Below are positions 15,836-25,026 of a DNA stretch of 64,000 nucleotides, in pieces. Source of the stretch: Chryseobacterium sp. POL2. GTDB lineage: Bacteria > Bacteroidota > Bacteroidia > Flavobacteriales > Weeksellaceae. How positions within the stretch are numbered: position 1 is the stretch's first letter; every line of letters starts with the position of its first letter. Position numbers and translations under genes: made by a program. The notes beneath the pieces are model-generated. The model searched no databases and was not told where the DNA came from. It saw only the letters and a program-made list of their open reading frames with translations. Location of the stretch: assembly GCF_011058315.1 (NCBI RefSeq), contig NZ_CP049298.1, positions 2,728,001 to 2,792,000 on the forward strand. Reading direction: 5' to 3'.

Positions 15836-17524
15836 CTATGGTAGATAAAGTATTTTGTCTGCACGTTTTGCGCTTGATTCTCTGTGTGTTATAATAACAG
15901 AAGTCGCATTTTGCAAATCCTTCTCAATGTTTTGTAAAATATTTTCTTCGGTTTCTGTATCCAAGGCAGAAAGGCTATCATCGAACACAAGAAGTTGTGG
16001 TTCTTTTATTAATGCTCTGGCAATACAAATACGCTGTTTTTGTCCACCAGAAAGCATTACACCGCGTTCTCCTACAACTGTGTCGTATTGATCTTTGAAC
16101 TCGATGATGTTTTTATGCACATCGGCTTTTTTAGCAAATGTGGTGATGAGGTCTTTCCCTGGATTGTCGATGGCAAAACCAATATTATAACCTATCGTAT
16201 CAGAAAATAAGTAACTTTCTTGAGGAATGTAGCCAATCTTTTGGCGATAATTTTCGAGATTGTGATCTTTCAAACTTTTTCCATCGATCAAAACTTCACC
16301 TTCATCGGGATCAATTAAACGGCAAAGTAATAAAGCAATAGTAGACTTTCCACTACCAGTTTTTCCCATAATGGCAAGTGTTTCACCAGCATTTACTTTA
16401 AAACTTATGTTCTCCAAAGCTTTAATTCCCGTATTTGGATAAGTGTAGCTAACATTACGAAATTCGATATCGCCTTTTATAGGATATTCTTCATGGTTTT
16501 TGTTAATGATTGTAGACTTCATTTCTAAAAATTCATTAACACGTTGCATGGATGCTTCGGCTCTTTGGTTGACCGATGTTACCCAACCAACCATAGAGAA
16601 TGGCCATATCAGAATGTTAATATATAAAAAGAAATCGGCTATGGTACCAACGCTCATTTCGCCAGCAATGTACTTTTGCCCGCCGATGTAGATAACCGCC
16701 ACGTTAAGGAGTCCGATAACAAATAAGATGATTGTAAAGAAATAAGCTTCTGTTTTTGCAAGATCTAAAGCTTTGTCTTGGTAATCCTTGACTTTGATGC
16801 CGTAATTACGTTCGATGTATTTTTCTTTACTAAAATATTTAACAACGCGAATGCCCGAAAAACTGTCTTGGACAAAAGTCGAAATTGCAGATTGGCTTTT
16901 CTGCATGGTCTTCGATTTTTTGTTGATAATATCGCTAACCTTATAAATTACAAATGACAAAATGGGCAATGGTAACAAGGTCCACAAAGTCATTTCGACA
17001 TCAGTCATCAACATATAAGTACTCGTGATAATCAACAAAATTGCAAGGTTGACCACATACATCACGCCAGGACCTAGATACATGCGGATGGCTACAACGT
17101 CTTCGCTTAATCTGTTCATAAGATCACCAATTGTGGTTTTCTTATAATCTGTTAGCGATAATTCTTCGTAATGTCTAAAGATTTTATTTTTAAGCTCATA
17201 TTCGATTCTTCGTGAAGCAACGATAATGGTCTGGCGCATCATAAAAGTGAAAAATCCAGACAATAATGAACAAAGTAATAATATCCCGGAATTGATGAAA
17301 ATAATGCGGAAATAATCCCAATTGGCTTTTACGTTATCAAAAATACTTGCCTCTTTAGAAAGTTTCAGATTGTCGTAATTACCTTCAATGATATTAATGG
17401 TTTGTCCAACAAATTGAACTTTGTAAATAGCAAAAAAATTACTGAGTATGATGAATAAAAATCCCCAAAAAAGGAGTACTCGATGTTTCCAAAAATAAGG
17501 GTTTAAGGTTTTTAAAGCTTTCAT
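15836..17524 (-). CDS. ABC transporter, fused permease and ATPase (MsbA-like exporter)
   Basis: A 562-residue half-transporter. Six membrane helices lie in residues 1-300, then a nucleotide-binding domain with Walker A MGKTGSGKS, signature LSGGQKQR, Walker B LLVFDDSLSALD and the switch His in ITHRE. Such homodimeric exporters move lipids, drugs or peptides out of the cytoplasm; the substrate cannot be told. The protein stops at ADKILYLP, about 20 residues before the usual end of the family, where a helix after the KILVLxxG strand is normally found. No obvious frameshift was seen. It is a single gene with no partner nearby. Confidence 0.88.
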   Translation of the reverse strand: MKALKTLNPYFWKHRVLLFWGFLFIILSNFFAIYKVQFVGQTINIIEGNYDNLKLSKEASIFDNVKANWDYFRIIFINSGILLLCSLLSGFFTFMMRQTIIVASRRIEYELKNKIFRHYEELSLTDYKKTTIGDLMNRLSEDVVAIRMYLGPGVMYVVNLAILLIITSTYMLMTDVEMTLWTLLPLPILSFVIYKVSDIINKKSKTMQKSQSAISTFVQDSFSGIRVVKYFSKEKYIERNYGIKVKDYQDKALDLAKTEAYFFTIILFVIGLLNVAVIYIGGQKYIAGEMSVGTIADFFLYINILIWPFSMVGWVTSVNQRAEASMQRVNEFLEMKSTIINKNHEEYPIKGDIEFRNVSYTYPNTGIKALENISFKVNAGETLAIMGKTGSGKSTIALLLCRLIDPDEGEVLIDGKSLKDHNLENYRQKIGYIPQESYLFSDTIGYNIGFAIDNPGKDLITTFAKKADVHKNIIEFKDQYDTVVGERGVMLSGGQKQRICIARALIKEPQLLVFDDSLSALDTETEENILQNIEKDLQNATSVIITHRESSAKRADKILYLP

Positions 17525-17674
17525 TATTTAAAAAAGTTTAGTCATTTCAATAGGCTAAACTTGGTCGTAAATTTACGAAAATATTTTTCAAGATATTCGG
17601 CAAATTAATTGCTTAGAAAGACTTCTTTGGTACGGAATTTTCTGCAAAATTTTGCATTAAACAATATAAATGTA

Positions 17675-19162
17675 ATGGATACTCCGAAACCGAAATACGA
17701 CCTTGTACTGATAGGTGGTGGTATTATGAGTGCAACATTGGGAACCATCGTTCACCAATTAGAACCCAATCTTAAGGTCGCAATTTTTGAACGTCTGGAT
17801 GACGTCGCTAAAGAAAGTTCTGATGCCTGGAACAACGCAGGAACAGGGCATTCCGCTTTTTGCGAACTCAATTATACACCCCAAAAGAAAGATGGAAGTA
17901 TTGATATCAAAAAAGCTGAAAAAATCGCTGAACAATTTGAAGTTTCTAAACAGTTTTGGTCTTATTTAATTGAAAATAAGTTAATCAGCAAGCCTAAAGA
18001 TTTTATAAATTCTTGTCCGCACATGAGCTTTGTAATGGGCGAACACGATGTTGATTTTCTTCGAAAACGACACGCTGCGATGACAAAATCTCATCTTTTT
18101 GAAGGAATGGAATTTTCTGACAATCACGAAAATCTTCAGAAATGGATACCTTTAATCATGAGAAAACGTAACCCTAGTGACAAGTTAGCAGCCACCAAAA
18201 TGGATATGGGGACAGATGTTAATTATGGCGCTTTAACAAAAAAACTAATTCATCATTTACAAGAAGATAGCAGTGTGGAAGTTTTCACGTTTCATGAAGT
18301 TAAGGATATTAGCTTGCAAGATGACGGCGAATGGCGCCTTACCGTGAAAGATCGTAAGAATCTCCATAAACAAGAAGTTGATGCACGATTTGTTTTCATA
18401 GGTGCAGGAGGTTATGCTTTGCCACTTTTAGATAGTTCTGATATTAATGAAAGTGCTGGTTATGGAGGCTTCCCAGTAAGTGGACAATGGTTGGTTTCGA
18501 AAAATCCAGAGTTAATTGCTCAGCACAAAGTGAAAGCGTATACACAAGCTACAGTTGATGCACCGCCGATGTCTGTGCCGCATTTGGATCTTAGAATTAT
18601 CGATGGGGAAGAAGCTTTGTTGTTTGGTCCGTTCGCGGGATTTTCAACAAAATTTTTAAAGGAAGGAAGTTACCTAGATTTGCCAGAAAGTATTAACTTT
18701 AAAAACATAAGATCCTTGTTCGGCGCATGGTGGCACAATTTACCTTTAACAAGATATTTGATTCAGCAAGTTGCAATGACAAAATCTCAGAGAATTGCCC
18801 ATTTGAGAGATTTTATCAAAGATGCTAAAGAAGAAGATTGGGATCTTAAAATAGCTGGTCAGCGTGTACAAATCATTAAAAAAGATGCAAAACACGGTGG
18901 GAAATTAGAGTTCGGGACAGAGGTTGTTGTCAACAAAAACGGAACTATAGCCTCGCTTTTGGGCGCTTCTCCTGGAGCAAGTACATCGGTTCATGCCATG
19001 TTGAGTGTCTTGGAAAAATGTTTCCCAGAAAATATGACAGGAAAATGGAAAGACAAAATCGTAGAAATGATTCCTAGTTACGGAACGAGCTTAGCGACGG
19101 ACAAAGACCTAACTGAGAAAATAAGAGCTGCCAGCAAAAAAGCTTTGGAATTAAATTATTAA
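17675..19162 (+). CDS. mqo: Malate:quinone oxidoreductase
   Basis: Membrane-associated FAD enzyme that oxidises malate to oxaloacetate and passes electrons to the quinone pool, replacing or supplementing NAD malate dehydrogenase. The 495-residue protein has the FAD-binding DLVLIGGGIMSATLG (9-23), the family stretch SSDAWNNAGTGHSAFCELNYTP (seen in full at about 50-71) and the C-terminal segment LGASPGASTSVHAML. I chose the ATG at 17675; the open frame upstream begins with TTG and lacks family similarity. Two small genes follow with 2-bp and 0-bp gaps, suggesting an operon. Confidence 0.95.
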   Translation: MDTPKPKYDLVLIGGGIMSATLGTIVHQLEPNLKVAIFERLDDVAKESSDAWNNAGTGHSAFCELNYTPQKKDGSIDIKKAEKIAEQFEVSKQFWSYLIENKLISKPKDFINSCPHMSFVMGEHDVDFLRKRHAAMTKSHLFEGMEFSDNHENLQKWIPLIMRKRNPSDKLAATKMDMGTDVNYGALTKKLIHHLQEDSSVEVFTFHEVKDISLQDDGEWRLTVKDRKNLHKQEVDARFVFIGAGGYALPLLDSSDINESAGYGGFPVSGQWLVSKNPELIAQHKVKAYTQATVDAPPMSVPHLDLRIIDGEEALLFGPFAGFSTKFLKEGSYLDLPESINFKNIRSLFGAWWHNLPLTRYLIQQVAMTKSQRIAHLRDFIKDAKEEDWDLKIAGQRVQIIKKDAKHGGKLEFGTEVVVNKNGTIASLLGASPGASTSVHAMLSVLEKCFPENMTGKWKDKIVEMIPSYGTSLATDKDLTEKIRAASKKALELNY

Positions 19163-19164
19163 AA

Positions 19165-19560
19165 ATGGAAACGATAAAAACCAAACCGATTATAGAAACG
19201 TCCCTGATGGAGGCTACAAAAGAGCTAGAACAACTGGACAAAATGGTAATTCTACATTGCCGCTATCAATCGATTGGTTTTTTTGAAGAAAAAATAAGAA
19301 TTTGGGAATCCACTTATCTTTATGATGATGCAAGTCCCAATGATGTAAGTTTTCTTATCCATTGTGAAAATATTAGTCTTTACCCGCAGTGGACAGATGT
19401 GCCGCCGGGTAAGACTTTTTATTTTACTTTATATTTTACAGGCCTATCAGATTCTTGTAAAAGTTTTAGCTTGAGAGAAGTCATTGCCGAATCTGGAGGT
19501 TTTTTTGTGCCGAATATAAAACGTAACAAATCCGATGTCTATAACGTAATTATTGCTTAA
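19165..19560 (+). CDS. Conserved hypothetical protein, mqo operon
   Basis: A 131-residue protein I do not recognise. It has no signal peptide or membrane helix, starts METIKTKPIIETSLMEATKE, and has scattered Cys (HCRYQS, HCENIS, DSCKSF). The beta-rich look (YFTLYFTGL) suggests a small globular cytoplasmic domain. It begins 2 bp after mqo and its stop codon abuts the ATG of the next gene, so all three are probably translated from one message. No function proposed. Confidence 0.7.
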   Translation: METIKTKPIIETSLMEATKELEQLDKMVILHCRYQSIGFFEEKIRIWESTYLYDDASPNDVSFLIHCENISLYPQWTDVPPGKTFYFTLYFTGLSDSCKSFSLREVIAESGGFFVPNIKRNKSDVYNVIIA

Positions 19561-20178
19561 ATGAAACAAATTCTATTTTTTTTTATTTTTCTAAATGTCA
19601 TTAATCTTAATGCACAATCTTCTAAATCATGGAAACAAAGTGTTATTGATTTTCAAAACGAACTAAACCGAGAATATAAAACGCTAGACGAAACCCCACT
19701 GCGAGGCGAGAATTTTGAAAAATTTAAACGTCATCCATTTTTTCCAATTAACAAAAAATACTATGTTGAAGCCAGATTAGAGAAAGCTACTTCCGAAAAA
19801 AAAATGATTATGCCAACCTCTTCTGGGAAATCAAAATCATTTACAGAATATGCTAAAGCTTATTTTAAATTGAATGGGAAAAACCTGGAATTGACACTTT
19901 ATACCAACGATGCTTTGCAAAATAATCCCCAATATGCAAATCTCGTTTTTTTACCATTTAGAGATTTGACGAACGAGGATAAAACCTATGGTGGCGGGCG
20001 TTACCTTGATTTAGAAAAAGTTGATGGCGATACTATGATGATTGATTTTAATAAAGCTTATCAACCTTATTGCGCATACAATGCTTATGATTATAGTTGC
20101 CCTTTGGTGCCAGATCAAAATAAATTAAATGTAGCGATTGAGGCGGGTGTAATGTATGATGATGTCTACCATCATTAG
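19561..20178 (+). CDS. DUF1684 domain-containing exported protein
   Basis: A 205-residue protein with a signal peptide (residues 1-19, ending LNAQ) and a DUF1684 domain. Supporting stretches are RGENFEKFKRHPFFPINKKYYVEA early, the central FLPFRDLTNEDKTYGGGRYLDLE and the C-terminal DFNKAYQPYCAYNAYDYSCPLVP, whose NPYCAY-like segment with PLVP is characteristic. DUF1684 proteins are conserved in Bacteroidota and actinobacteria without a known activity. The gene abuts the preceding hypothetical gene and its end overlaps the convergent recO by 4 bp. Confidence 0.8.
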   Translation: MKQILFFFIFLNVINLNAQSSKSWKQSVIDFQNELNREYKTLDETPLRGENFEKFKRHPFFPINKKYYVEARLEKATSEKKMIMPTSSGKSKSFTEYAKAYFKLNGKNLELTLYTNDALQNNPQYANLVFLPFRDLTNEDKTYGGGRYLDLEKVDGDTMMIDFNKAYQPYCAYNAYDYSCPLVPDQNKLNVAIEAGVMYDDVYHH

Positions 20179-20864
20179 AAAATATCCTGGATGATTTCTA
20201 ATGATTTTGGGGTTCTGAAATCCACAAAATGAAAATGATAATACAACAAAAGACTATCTAAGAATTTTCTGCGTTGTTCTCTTTTTAAAGTTAAATCATA
20301 AGGCTTTTCCTTGGACAAGTAGGCTTTCCAGATTGCAGAATTTTCTTTATCAAATAAATAATGAACTTCGGAATGGACAAAAGTTCCCGTTTCTGGATTG
20401 AGATATGGCGCGTCGTTTTCCAAAGGTGCCCAACCTTGGATTTTAATTATTTTAAGCATCAAAACCAAATGCGCTTCCATATTGGCGCATTCCACTTCAT
20501 GTAAAAATTCAGAAATAGCTTGGTACAGTTTTGTGTTGGCTTGGTTTTCGTGTTTTAAAATTTGATTTAAAAGATCCGCAATATAGAAGATAATAGCATT
20601 GGCCTTTATGTCTTGGTACAAATCATTTTTGTTGACCGATTCTATACTAGATACACTTAACAACTCCGAATTGAATTTGCTTTTTGAAGTGATTAATGCA
20701 ATTTCATTTAATGGAAATAGATAAGCTTTCTTTTTGTTTTTTCCGGAATATATACCTTTTACATAAAAAGTTAAATAAGCACTTTCTTCTGTATAACAAT
20801 GCAATATAGCATCATTATCTCCATATCTGATGTAGGAAAGAAGAAAGGCTTTGTAAGAGTTCAT
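20175..20864 (-). CDS. recO: DNA repair protein RecO
   Basis: Acts with RecF and RecR in gap repair, loading RecA on single-stranded DNA. The 229-residue protein starts MNSYKAFLLSYIRYGDNDAI, matching the N-terminal OB-fold of Bacteroidota RecO (typically FLLxxxxYxDxxxI), and continues with a helical C-terminal domain. No zinc-binding Cys set is visible, as often in this phylum. Its ATG shares one base with the porZ stop (TAATG at 20866-20862), indicating translational coupling. Family length is about 235-245. Confidence 0.9.
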   Translation of the reverse strand: MNSYKAFLLSYIRYGDNDAILHCYTEESAYLTFYVKGIYSGKNKKKAYLFPLNEIALITSKSKFNSELLSVSSIESVNKNDLYQDIKANAIIFYIADLLNQILKHENQANTKLYQAISEFLHEVECANMEAHLVLMLKIIKIQGWAPLENDAPYLNPETGTFVHSEVHYLFDKENSAIWKAYLSKEKPYDLTLKREQRRKFLDSLLLYYHFHFVDFRTPKSLEIIQDIF

Positions 20865-23101
20865 TAATTAACTACGGCAATTTTTGCAGTTTTTGTATCA
20901 GTACCATCTTCGTTGGTCATCAACACGAAATAAATTCCAGAGGCAACGCGAGCGCCTTTTGCATTGTTAAGATTCCATTCGTAATAACCACCACGGGCAA
21001 CTGCAGAATGCACAACATTGCCAGCAGCATCTGTTATTCGGATGTTGGTTTTGGCTGCCAAACCTTTTATATACACATTGCCTTTGTGCTGTGCATATAC
21101 GACAGGATTGGGATAAACCAAAACGTCGCCAAAGTTTTCTGTAACATCCGCAACATCGCCTTGATATACCATAATGCCATCAGCTGTTGCGAAATAGACT
21201 TTACCTGTTTTGCTGTCAATTTGGACATCTGTCACGGTGTCATTTGGTAGTGGCGAATTAGATTTTGTAAAATGTTGGTAAGTCTGCTCTCCATTTGGAC
21301 TAAGATAGAAAACGCCACCGCCTGCAATAGAAATCCATTTTTGATTTCCAGAATCGACCGCAATCTGCAATATTTCTGAGTCACGGAAGAGTTCTTCTCC
21401 TAGTCCGTTTTCTTCAATTATTATAGGTTCGGTCTGTGGTTTGTCTTCATTAAAAGCTGCTTTGGGGTTGGATAGAATTCTAAGACCTTTGTGTCCTCCA
21501 ATCCACAAATTGTCATTTTTATCTAAAGCAACACTAATTGCATCACTTGATGGTAGATTATTATCTTTTGTAAGATACTTAAGTGGATTAGTTGATGAAG
21601 AAGGATTGTTACCATAATCATACATAATTAAACCACTATTGTCGGCTCTAGGAGCGGGAATGTACATGGTGTTGTCCTTTAAAAGGTGCTTTTGAGCACG
21701 ATTTGCATTAATTAAGGGAATTGTTATAAAATCGTCTGTACTTCGATTGTATAAATAATAACCAACATTGGCATTCGTATTATTTAATAAGCTTACGCTT
21801 ACAAAAATATTATTGTTTTCATCTATTGCAAGACCTGTTGGTCTATTATAAAAATTAGGGCCTTCTGTTGATTTGTAAATTTTTACAAATTGATCGTTTT
21901 TCATTTTGTAAATACCTTTTTGTCCATTTGTAGAAGAGTAATTTGTGAAAAATACAATGCTAGGGTCAACCGGGTCTGATATTACATCAAACACATTAAA
22001 TTGTATTGGATTTGAAATGAAATACTCTGGATAACTCCAAGTTTGACCGTTAAAATAATAATAACCTAGGTTTTTGTATATTGGTGTATCGTAGTTATCG
22101 CGGCTTCCAGTAGAGACCCATATTTTATTATCTATAATACTTAATTTATAGGAGAAGTTATTATACGGTCCATCTGGTTTAAAACTAGATTGGCTTTCAT
22201 TAAGGAGCCCATTTAATTTTGTTGCAGAAAAAAACTGATTGTTAAGCGCATAACCAGAATTAAGTTCTTCAGAAAAGTCGATGTTTTTTTGTAATGCACC
22301 AGAGCTTTTATTAAAAATATATAATCGGCTGCCATCAGCAACAATTATATTTTGTGCCGTTATCACAACATCTTTTACATTGCTAAAATTTTGTGGCAAA
22401 GCGGTGGTTGATGTTATATTATCTCCATACCTCACTTGGTTTGCATTAGAATACGCAATGATATCTTTTGTAGCGATGTTTGTAAAACTACCAGCACTTT
22501 GCGTTGTCCAAGTTGAATATACCGGGAAAGTGGTATCAATTGCGTGGGTTAAAAGTCCATTCTGTGTGGCGACTACAACTTTTTCATCGATAATGCCAGC
22601 TTCGAGAGCTGCATTGTAATTTCCTCCAATATTAAAAAATGCACTTTCACCAAATTCTCTTTTTTCAAGATTAAAAATAGAAACGCCATATCCTGCCGAG
22701 ATAACCGCCTTATTCCCAGAAATAGAAATGTGATTAATTTTTTTATCTCCTAAATACCCCATTGCAATTGGAATGTCAACGATAAGGAACACACCTTCTG
22801 GCGTAATAACGTCCATTGCACCAGATTTGTAACCTACAAGTCCGATTTGTGTTTCCGGATTGTAATCAAAAGCTGTTATTTTAACTTCGTGTAAGCCATT
22901 GGCTTTTGATAATTTTTTAATTTCGCCTGAGGTAGGATTATAATAAAAAATTCCGTTTTCTGTTGCAGCTATTAGTTTTTGTCCATCATCACGAATGGCC
23001 AATACGTTATTATAGGAAAACAAATCACTCCATTTTGAAGTGTTTTGTGCGGTCAATGCTCCTAAACTAAGCAATGAAGATAATAATAAAGCTTTTTTCA
23101 T
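20864..23101 (-). CDS. porZ: T9SS component PorZ-like surface protein
   Basis: A 745-residue exported protein with signal peptide MKKALLLSSLLSLGALTAQ, two beta-propeller-like halves (two-component-regulator propeller type, with NLWIGGHKGLRIL near residue 545 and KWISIAGGGVFYL near 605), and a C-terminal T9SS type A sorting domain starting VYPNPVVYAQ. In Porphyromonas gingivalis, PorZ belongs to the surface attachment complex that joins T9SS cargo to anionic LPS; in Flavobacteriia its homologue usually sits beside recO, as here. I chose the ATG at 23101 because it starts the signal peptide; an ATG at 23110 overlaps the upstream gene. Confidence 0.78.
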   Translation of the reverse strand: MKKALLLSSLLSLGALTAQNTSKWSDLFSYNNVLAIRDDGQKLIAATENGIFYYNPTSGEIKKLSKANGLHEVKITAFDYNPETQIGLVGYKSGAMDVITPEGVFLIVDIPIAMGYLGDKKINHISISGNKAVISAGYGVSIFNLEKREFGESAFFNIGGNYNAALEAGIIDEKVVVATQNGLLTHAIDTTFPVYSTWTTQSAGSFTNIATKDIIAYSNANQVRYGDNITSTTALPQNFSNVKDVVITAQNIIVADGSRLYIFNKSSGALQKNIDFSEELNSGYALNNQFFSATKLNGLLNESQSSFKPDGPYNNFSYKLSIIDNKIWVSTGSRDNYDTPIYKNLGYYYFNGQTWSYPEYFISNPIQFNVFDVISDPVDPSIVFFTNYSSTNGQKGIYKMKNDQFVKIYKSTEGPNFYNRPTGLAIDENNNIFVSVSLLNNTNANVGYYLYNRSTDDFITIPLINANRAQKHLLKDNTMYIPAPRADNSGLIMYDYGNNPSSSTNPLKYLTKDNNLPSSDAISVALDKNDNLWIGGHKGLRILSNPKAAFNEDKPQTEPIIIEENGLGEELFRDSEILQIAVDSGNQKWISIAGGGVFYLSPNGEQTYQHFTKSNSPLPNDTVTDVQIDSKTGKVYFATADGIMVYQGDVADVTENFGDVLVYPNPVVYAQHKGNVYIKGLAAKTNIRITDAAGNVVHSAVARGGYYEWNLNNAKGARVASGIYFVLMTNEDGTDTKTAKIAVVN

Positions 23102-23102
23102 A

Positions 23103-24053
23103 TTAGGCAATTATGCTTTCATCTATAACTTGATTTCTCCAAGAAATATTTTTCACAGACTTATCTTTATTAAAATAAAAATCGATTCTTCCCAACAAAA
23201 GTCCAGCCCAACCAACTTGATTCACCAAGACGTTTTTCCCGTCTTTATTAACAAAAATTTGAGGTTCTGGTAAAAAAGTGTGGGTGTGGCCTCCCAAAAT
23301 AATATCGATTCCAGATGTTTTGCTGGCTAAGATTTTATCGGACATTTTCTCTGCTTCTTTTTCGTAATCGTAACCAAGGTGCGATAAACAAATTACCAAA
23401 TCACATTGTTTTTCTTGTCTCAAAATACGACTGTATTCTTGGGCGGTTTCTATAGGATGCAGATATTCCGTTTCCTTATAATTCGCTTTTCCTACAAGCC
23501 CCTGAAGTTCTACACCCAGCCCGAAAATTCCGACTTTTATTCCGTTTTTATTAAAAATTTTATAAGTTTCTGTTTTGCCGTCTAAAATAGTATTTTTAAA
23601 ATTATAATTGGAGCAAATAAATGGAAATTTCGCATTGGGTAAAACTTTTAGAAAACCTTCTAGTCCATTATCGAAATCGTGATTTCCCATTGTTGAGGCG
23701 TCATATTGCATCATACTCATCAATCGGAATTCTAATTCGCCACCGAAAAAGTTGAAATAAGGCGTACCCTGAAAGATGTCACCAGAGTCCAAAAGCAAAA
23801 CATTGTTTTCCTGATTTCTGATTTGTTGGATAAGACTTGCTCTTCTTGCAAAACCTCCTTGGTTGGGGTTTTTGGAGTAAGAAGCATCAAATGGTTCGAT
23901 ACGGCTGTGTTGATCGTTGGTGTGTAAAATGGTTAACTTAAGATCTTTCGAAGATGTCGGTGAAGTTAGCGTATTAGCAAGCGTCAAACTTGGTGTCAAA
24001 CTAAGTCCTAAAGTTCCTGCGCCTAGATATTTTAAAAATTCTTTTCTTTTCAT
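23103..24053 (-). CDS. 5'-nucleotidase/metallophosphatase catalytic domain protein
   Basis: A 316-residue exported calcineurin-like phosphoesterase equal to the N-terminal half of UshA-type 5'-nucleotidases. It has a signal peptide with a twin-Arg-free n-region (MKRKEFLKYLGAGTLGLSLT), metal-binding motifs TILHTNDQHSR, LLDSGDIFQGTPYF, TMGNHDFDNG, LSHLGYD and LGGHTHTF. It should hydrolyse nucleotides or related phosphate esters in the periplasm. The substrate-binding C-terminal domain is absent from this protein and is encoded by the next gene upstream (24060-24806), 6 bp away. porZ follows 1 bp after the stop. Confidence 0.88.
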   Translation of the reverse strand: MKRKEFLKYLGAGTLGLSLTPSLTLANTLTSPTSSKDLKLTILHTNDQHSRIEPFDASYSKNPNQGGFARRASLIQQIRNQENNVLLLDSGDIFQGTPYFNFFGGELEFRLMSMMQYDASTMGNHDFDNGLEGFLKVLPNAKFPFICSNYNFKNTILDGKTETYKIFNKNGIKVGIFGLGVELQGLVGKANYKETEYLHPIETAQEYSRILRQEKQCDLVICLSHLGYDYEKEAEKMSDKILASKTSGIDIILGGHTHTFLPEPQIFVNKDGKNVLVNQVGWAGLLLGRIDFYFNKDKSVKNISWRNQVIDESIIA

Positions 24054-24059
24054 AATTTT

Positions 24060-24806
24060 CTATTTTAAATCCAAACGTATGTCTGTTGGAACTTTCACTT
24101 CTTTATTTTCTTTAAATTTTTGAATGAAAAGATCCCGCATTTTGATGCCTGTCCCGATCATTTGACCTTTATTGAAAAAATACATACGATCGCCACCCAT
24201 TGCCAAATAGTCCGAGGTTGCGATGTTATAGATTTTGTCTTTATCAATCGGTTGTCCCGATATTAACCCCGTTTTTATTTGATTACCACTTGTCAGAATT
24301 GTAATGTGCGAAACAGGATTGTTGGTTTTGTTTTCCAAATAATATTTGAACATATCTTCCAGATCGCTGCCTTTTATTTTGACAATTACGATTTCGTTTT
24401 CGAAAGGCATGACTTCATAAATTTGTTTGACTGTAATGTCACCTTGTGGAATAATTGTACGGATACCTCCGATGTTGATGACGCCACCATCGATTTGTGA
24501 AATGTTGTTTTTCTTCCCCCATTCTGCGGCACCATCGTAGGTGAAATCGGCTAGGAGATTTCCCAGGTTACTATTGTCACCCGTTTTGTTTAGCTCAACA
24601 GAAGTATGAGAGATTTTAATGTTCATTTGCTTTTCAAGTTCGCTTTTGTAAGGCGCAATTACTTGATTAAAATTCGGGTCTTCAACAAGTTTCACATCAA
24701 TCACAATATTTTTTTGAGGGTCAATATTGCTGATGTTTTGACGTGGCGAGCAGGCGTTAAGTAGCATTAGTGAAAATGCTAGCGCCAAGATGTGTAAGCG
24801 TTTCAT
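24060..24806 (-). CDS. 5'-nucleotidase C-terminal domain lipoprotein
   Basis: A 248-residue lipoprotein (lipobox LLNAC, Cys19) consisting of the substrate-binding C-terminal domain of 5'-nucleotidases. Supporting motifs are GNLLADFTYDGAAEW, NIGGIRTIIPQGDITVKQIYEVMPFEN and the late YNIATSDYLAMGGDRMYFF, which holds the Phe-rich base-stacking region. The catalytic half is encoded separately by the next gene. The pair plus porZ and recO form one tight minus-strand operon. The two halves presumably assemble in the periplasm, with this one anchored in a membrane by lipid. Confidence 0.87.
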   Translation of the reverse strand: MKRLHILALAFSLMLLNACSPRQNISNIDPQKNIVIDVKLVEDPNFNQVIAPYKSELEKQMNIKISHTSVELNKTGDNSNLGNLLADFTYDGAAEWGKKNNISQIDGGVINIGGIRTIIPQGDITVKQIYEVMPFENEIVIVKIKGSDLEDMFKYYLENKTNNPVSHITILTSGNQIKTGLISGQPIDKDKIYNIATSDYLAMGGDRMYFFNKGQMIGTGIKMRDLFIQKFKENKEVKVPTDIRLDLK

Positions 24807-25026
24807 GTAAGGTGAAAGTTTTAGACAACAAATCTAAGGATTTTTCTTAAAGCAGATTTCTTATCTTTTTAGTAAGTAATACATTTTGCTGTGTATTTTT
24901 TCGCTCTAATATTTAATTATAAACAAACGATTGAACGCATCTTATTTTTTGAAAATTTGATAAAAGAAATTCACTTTAAAATAAAACAAAAATCATAACT
25001 TTACCTATCAGTAATTTTTTAATAAT

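Noticed and set aside
24807-25026. Possible lysine riboswitch before dapA
   Set aside because: The 220 bp are AT-rich without the conserved L-box stems, and I see only a promoter-like box near 24995.
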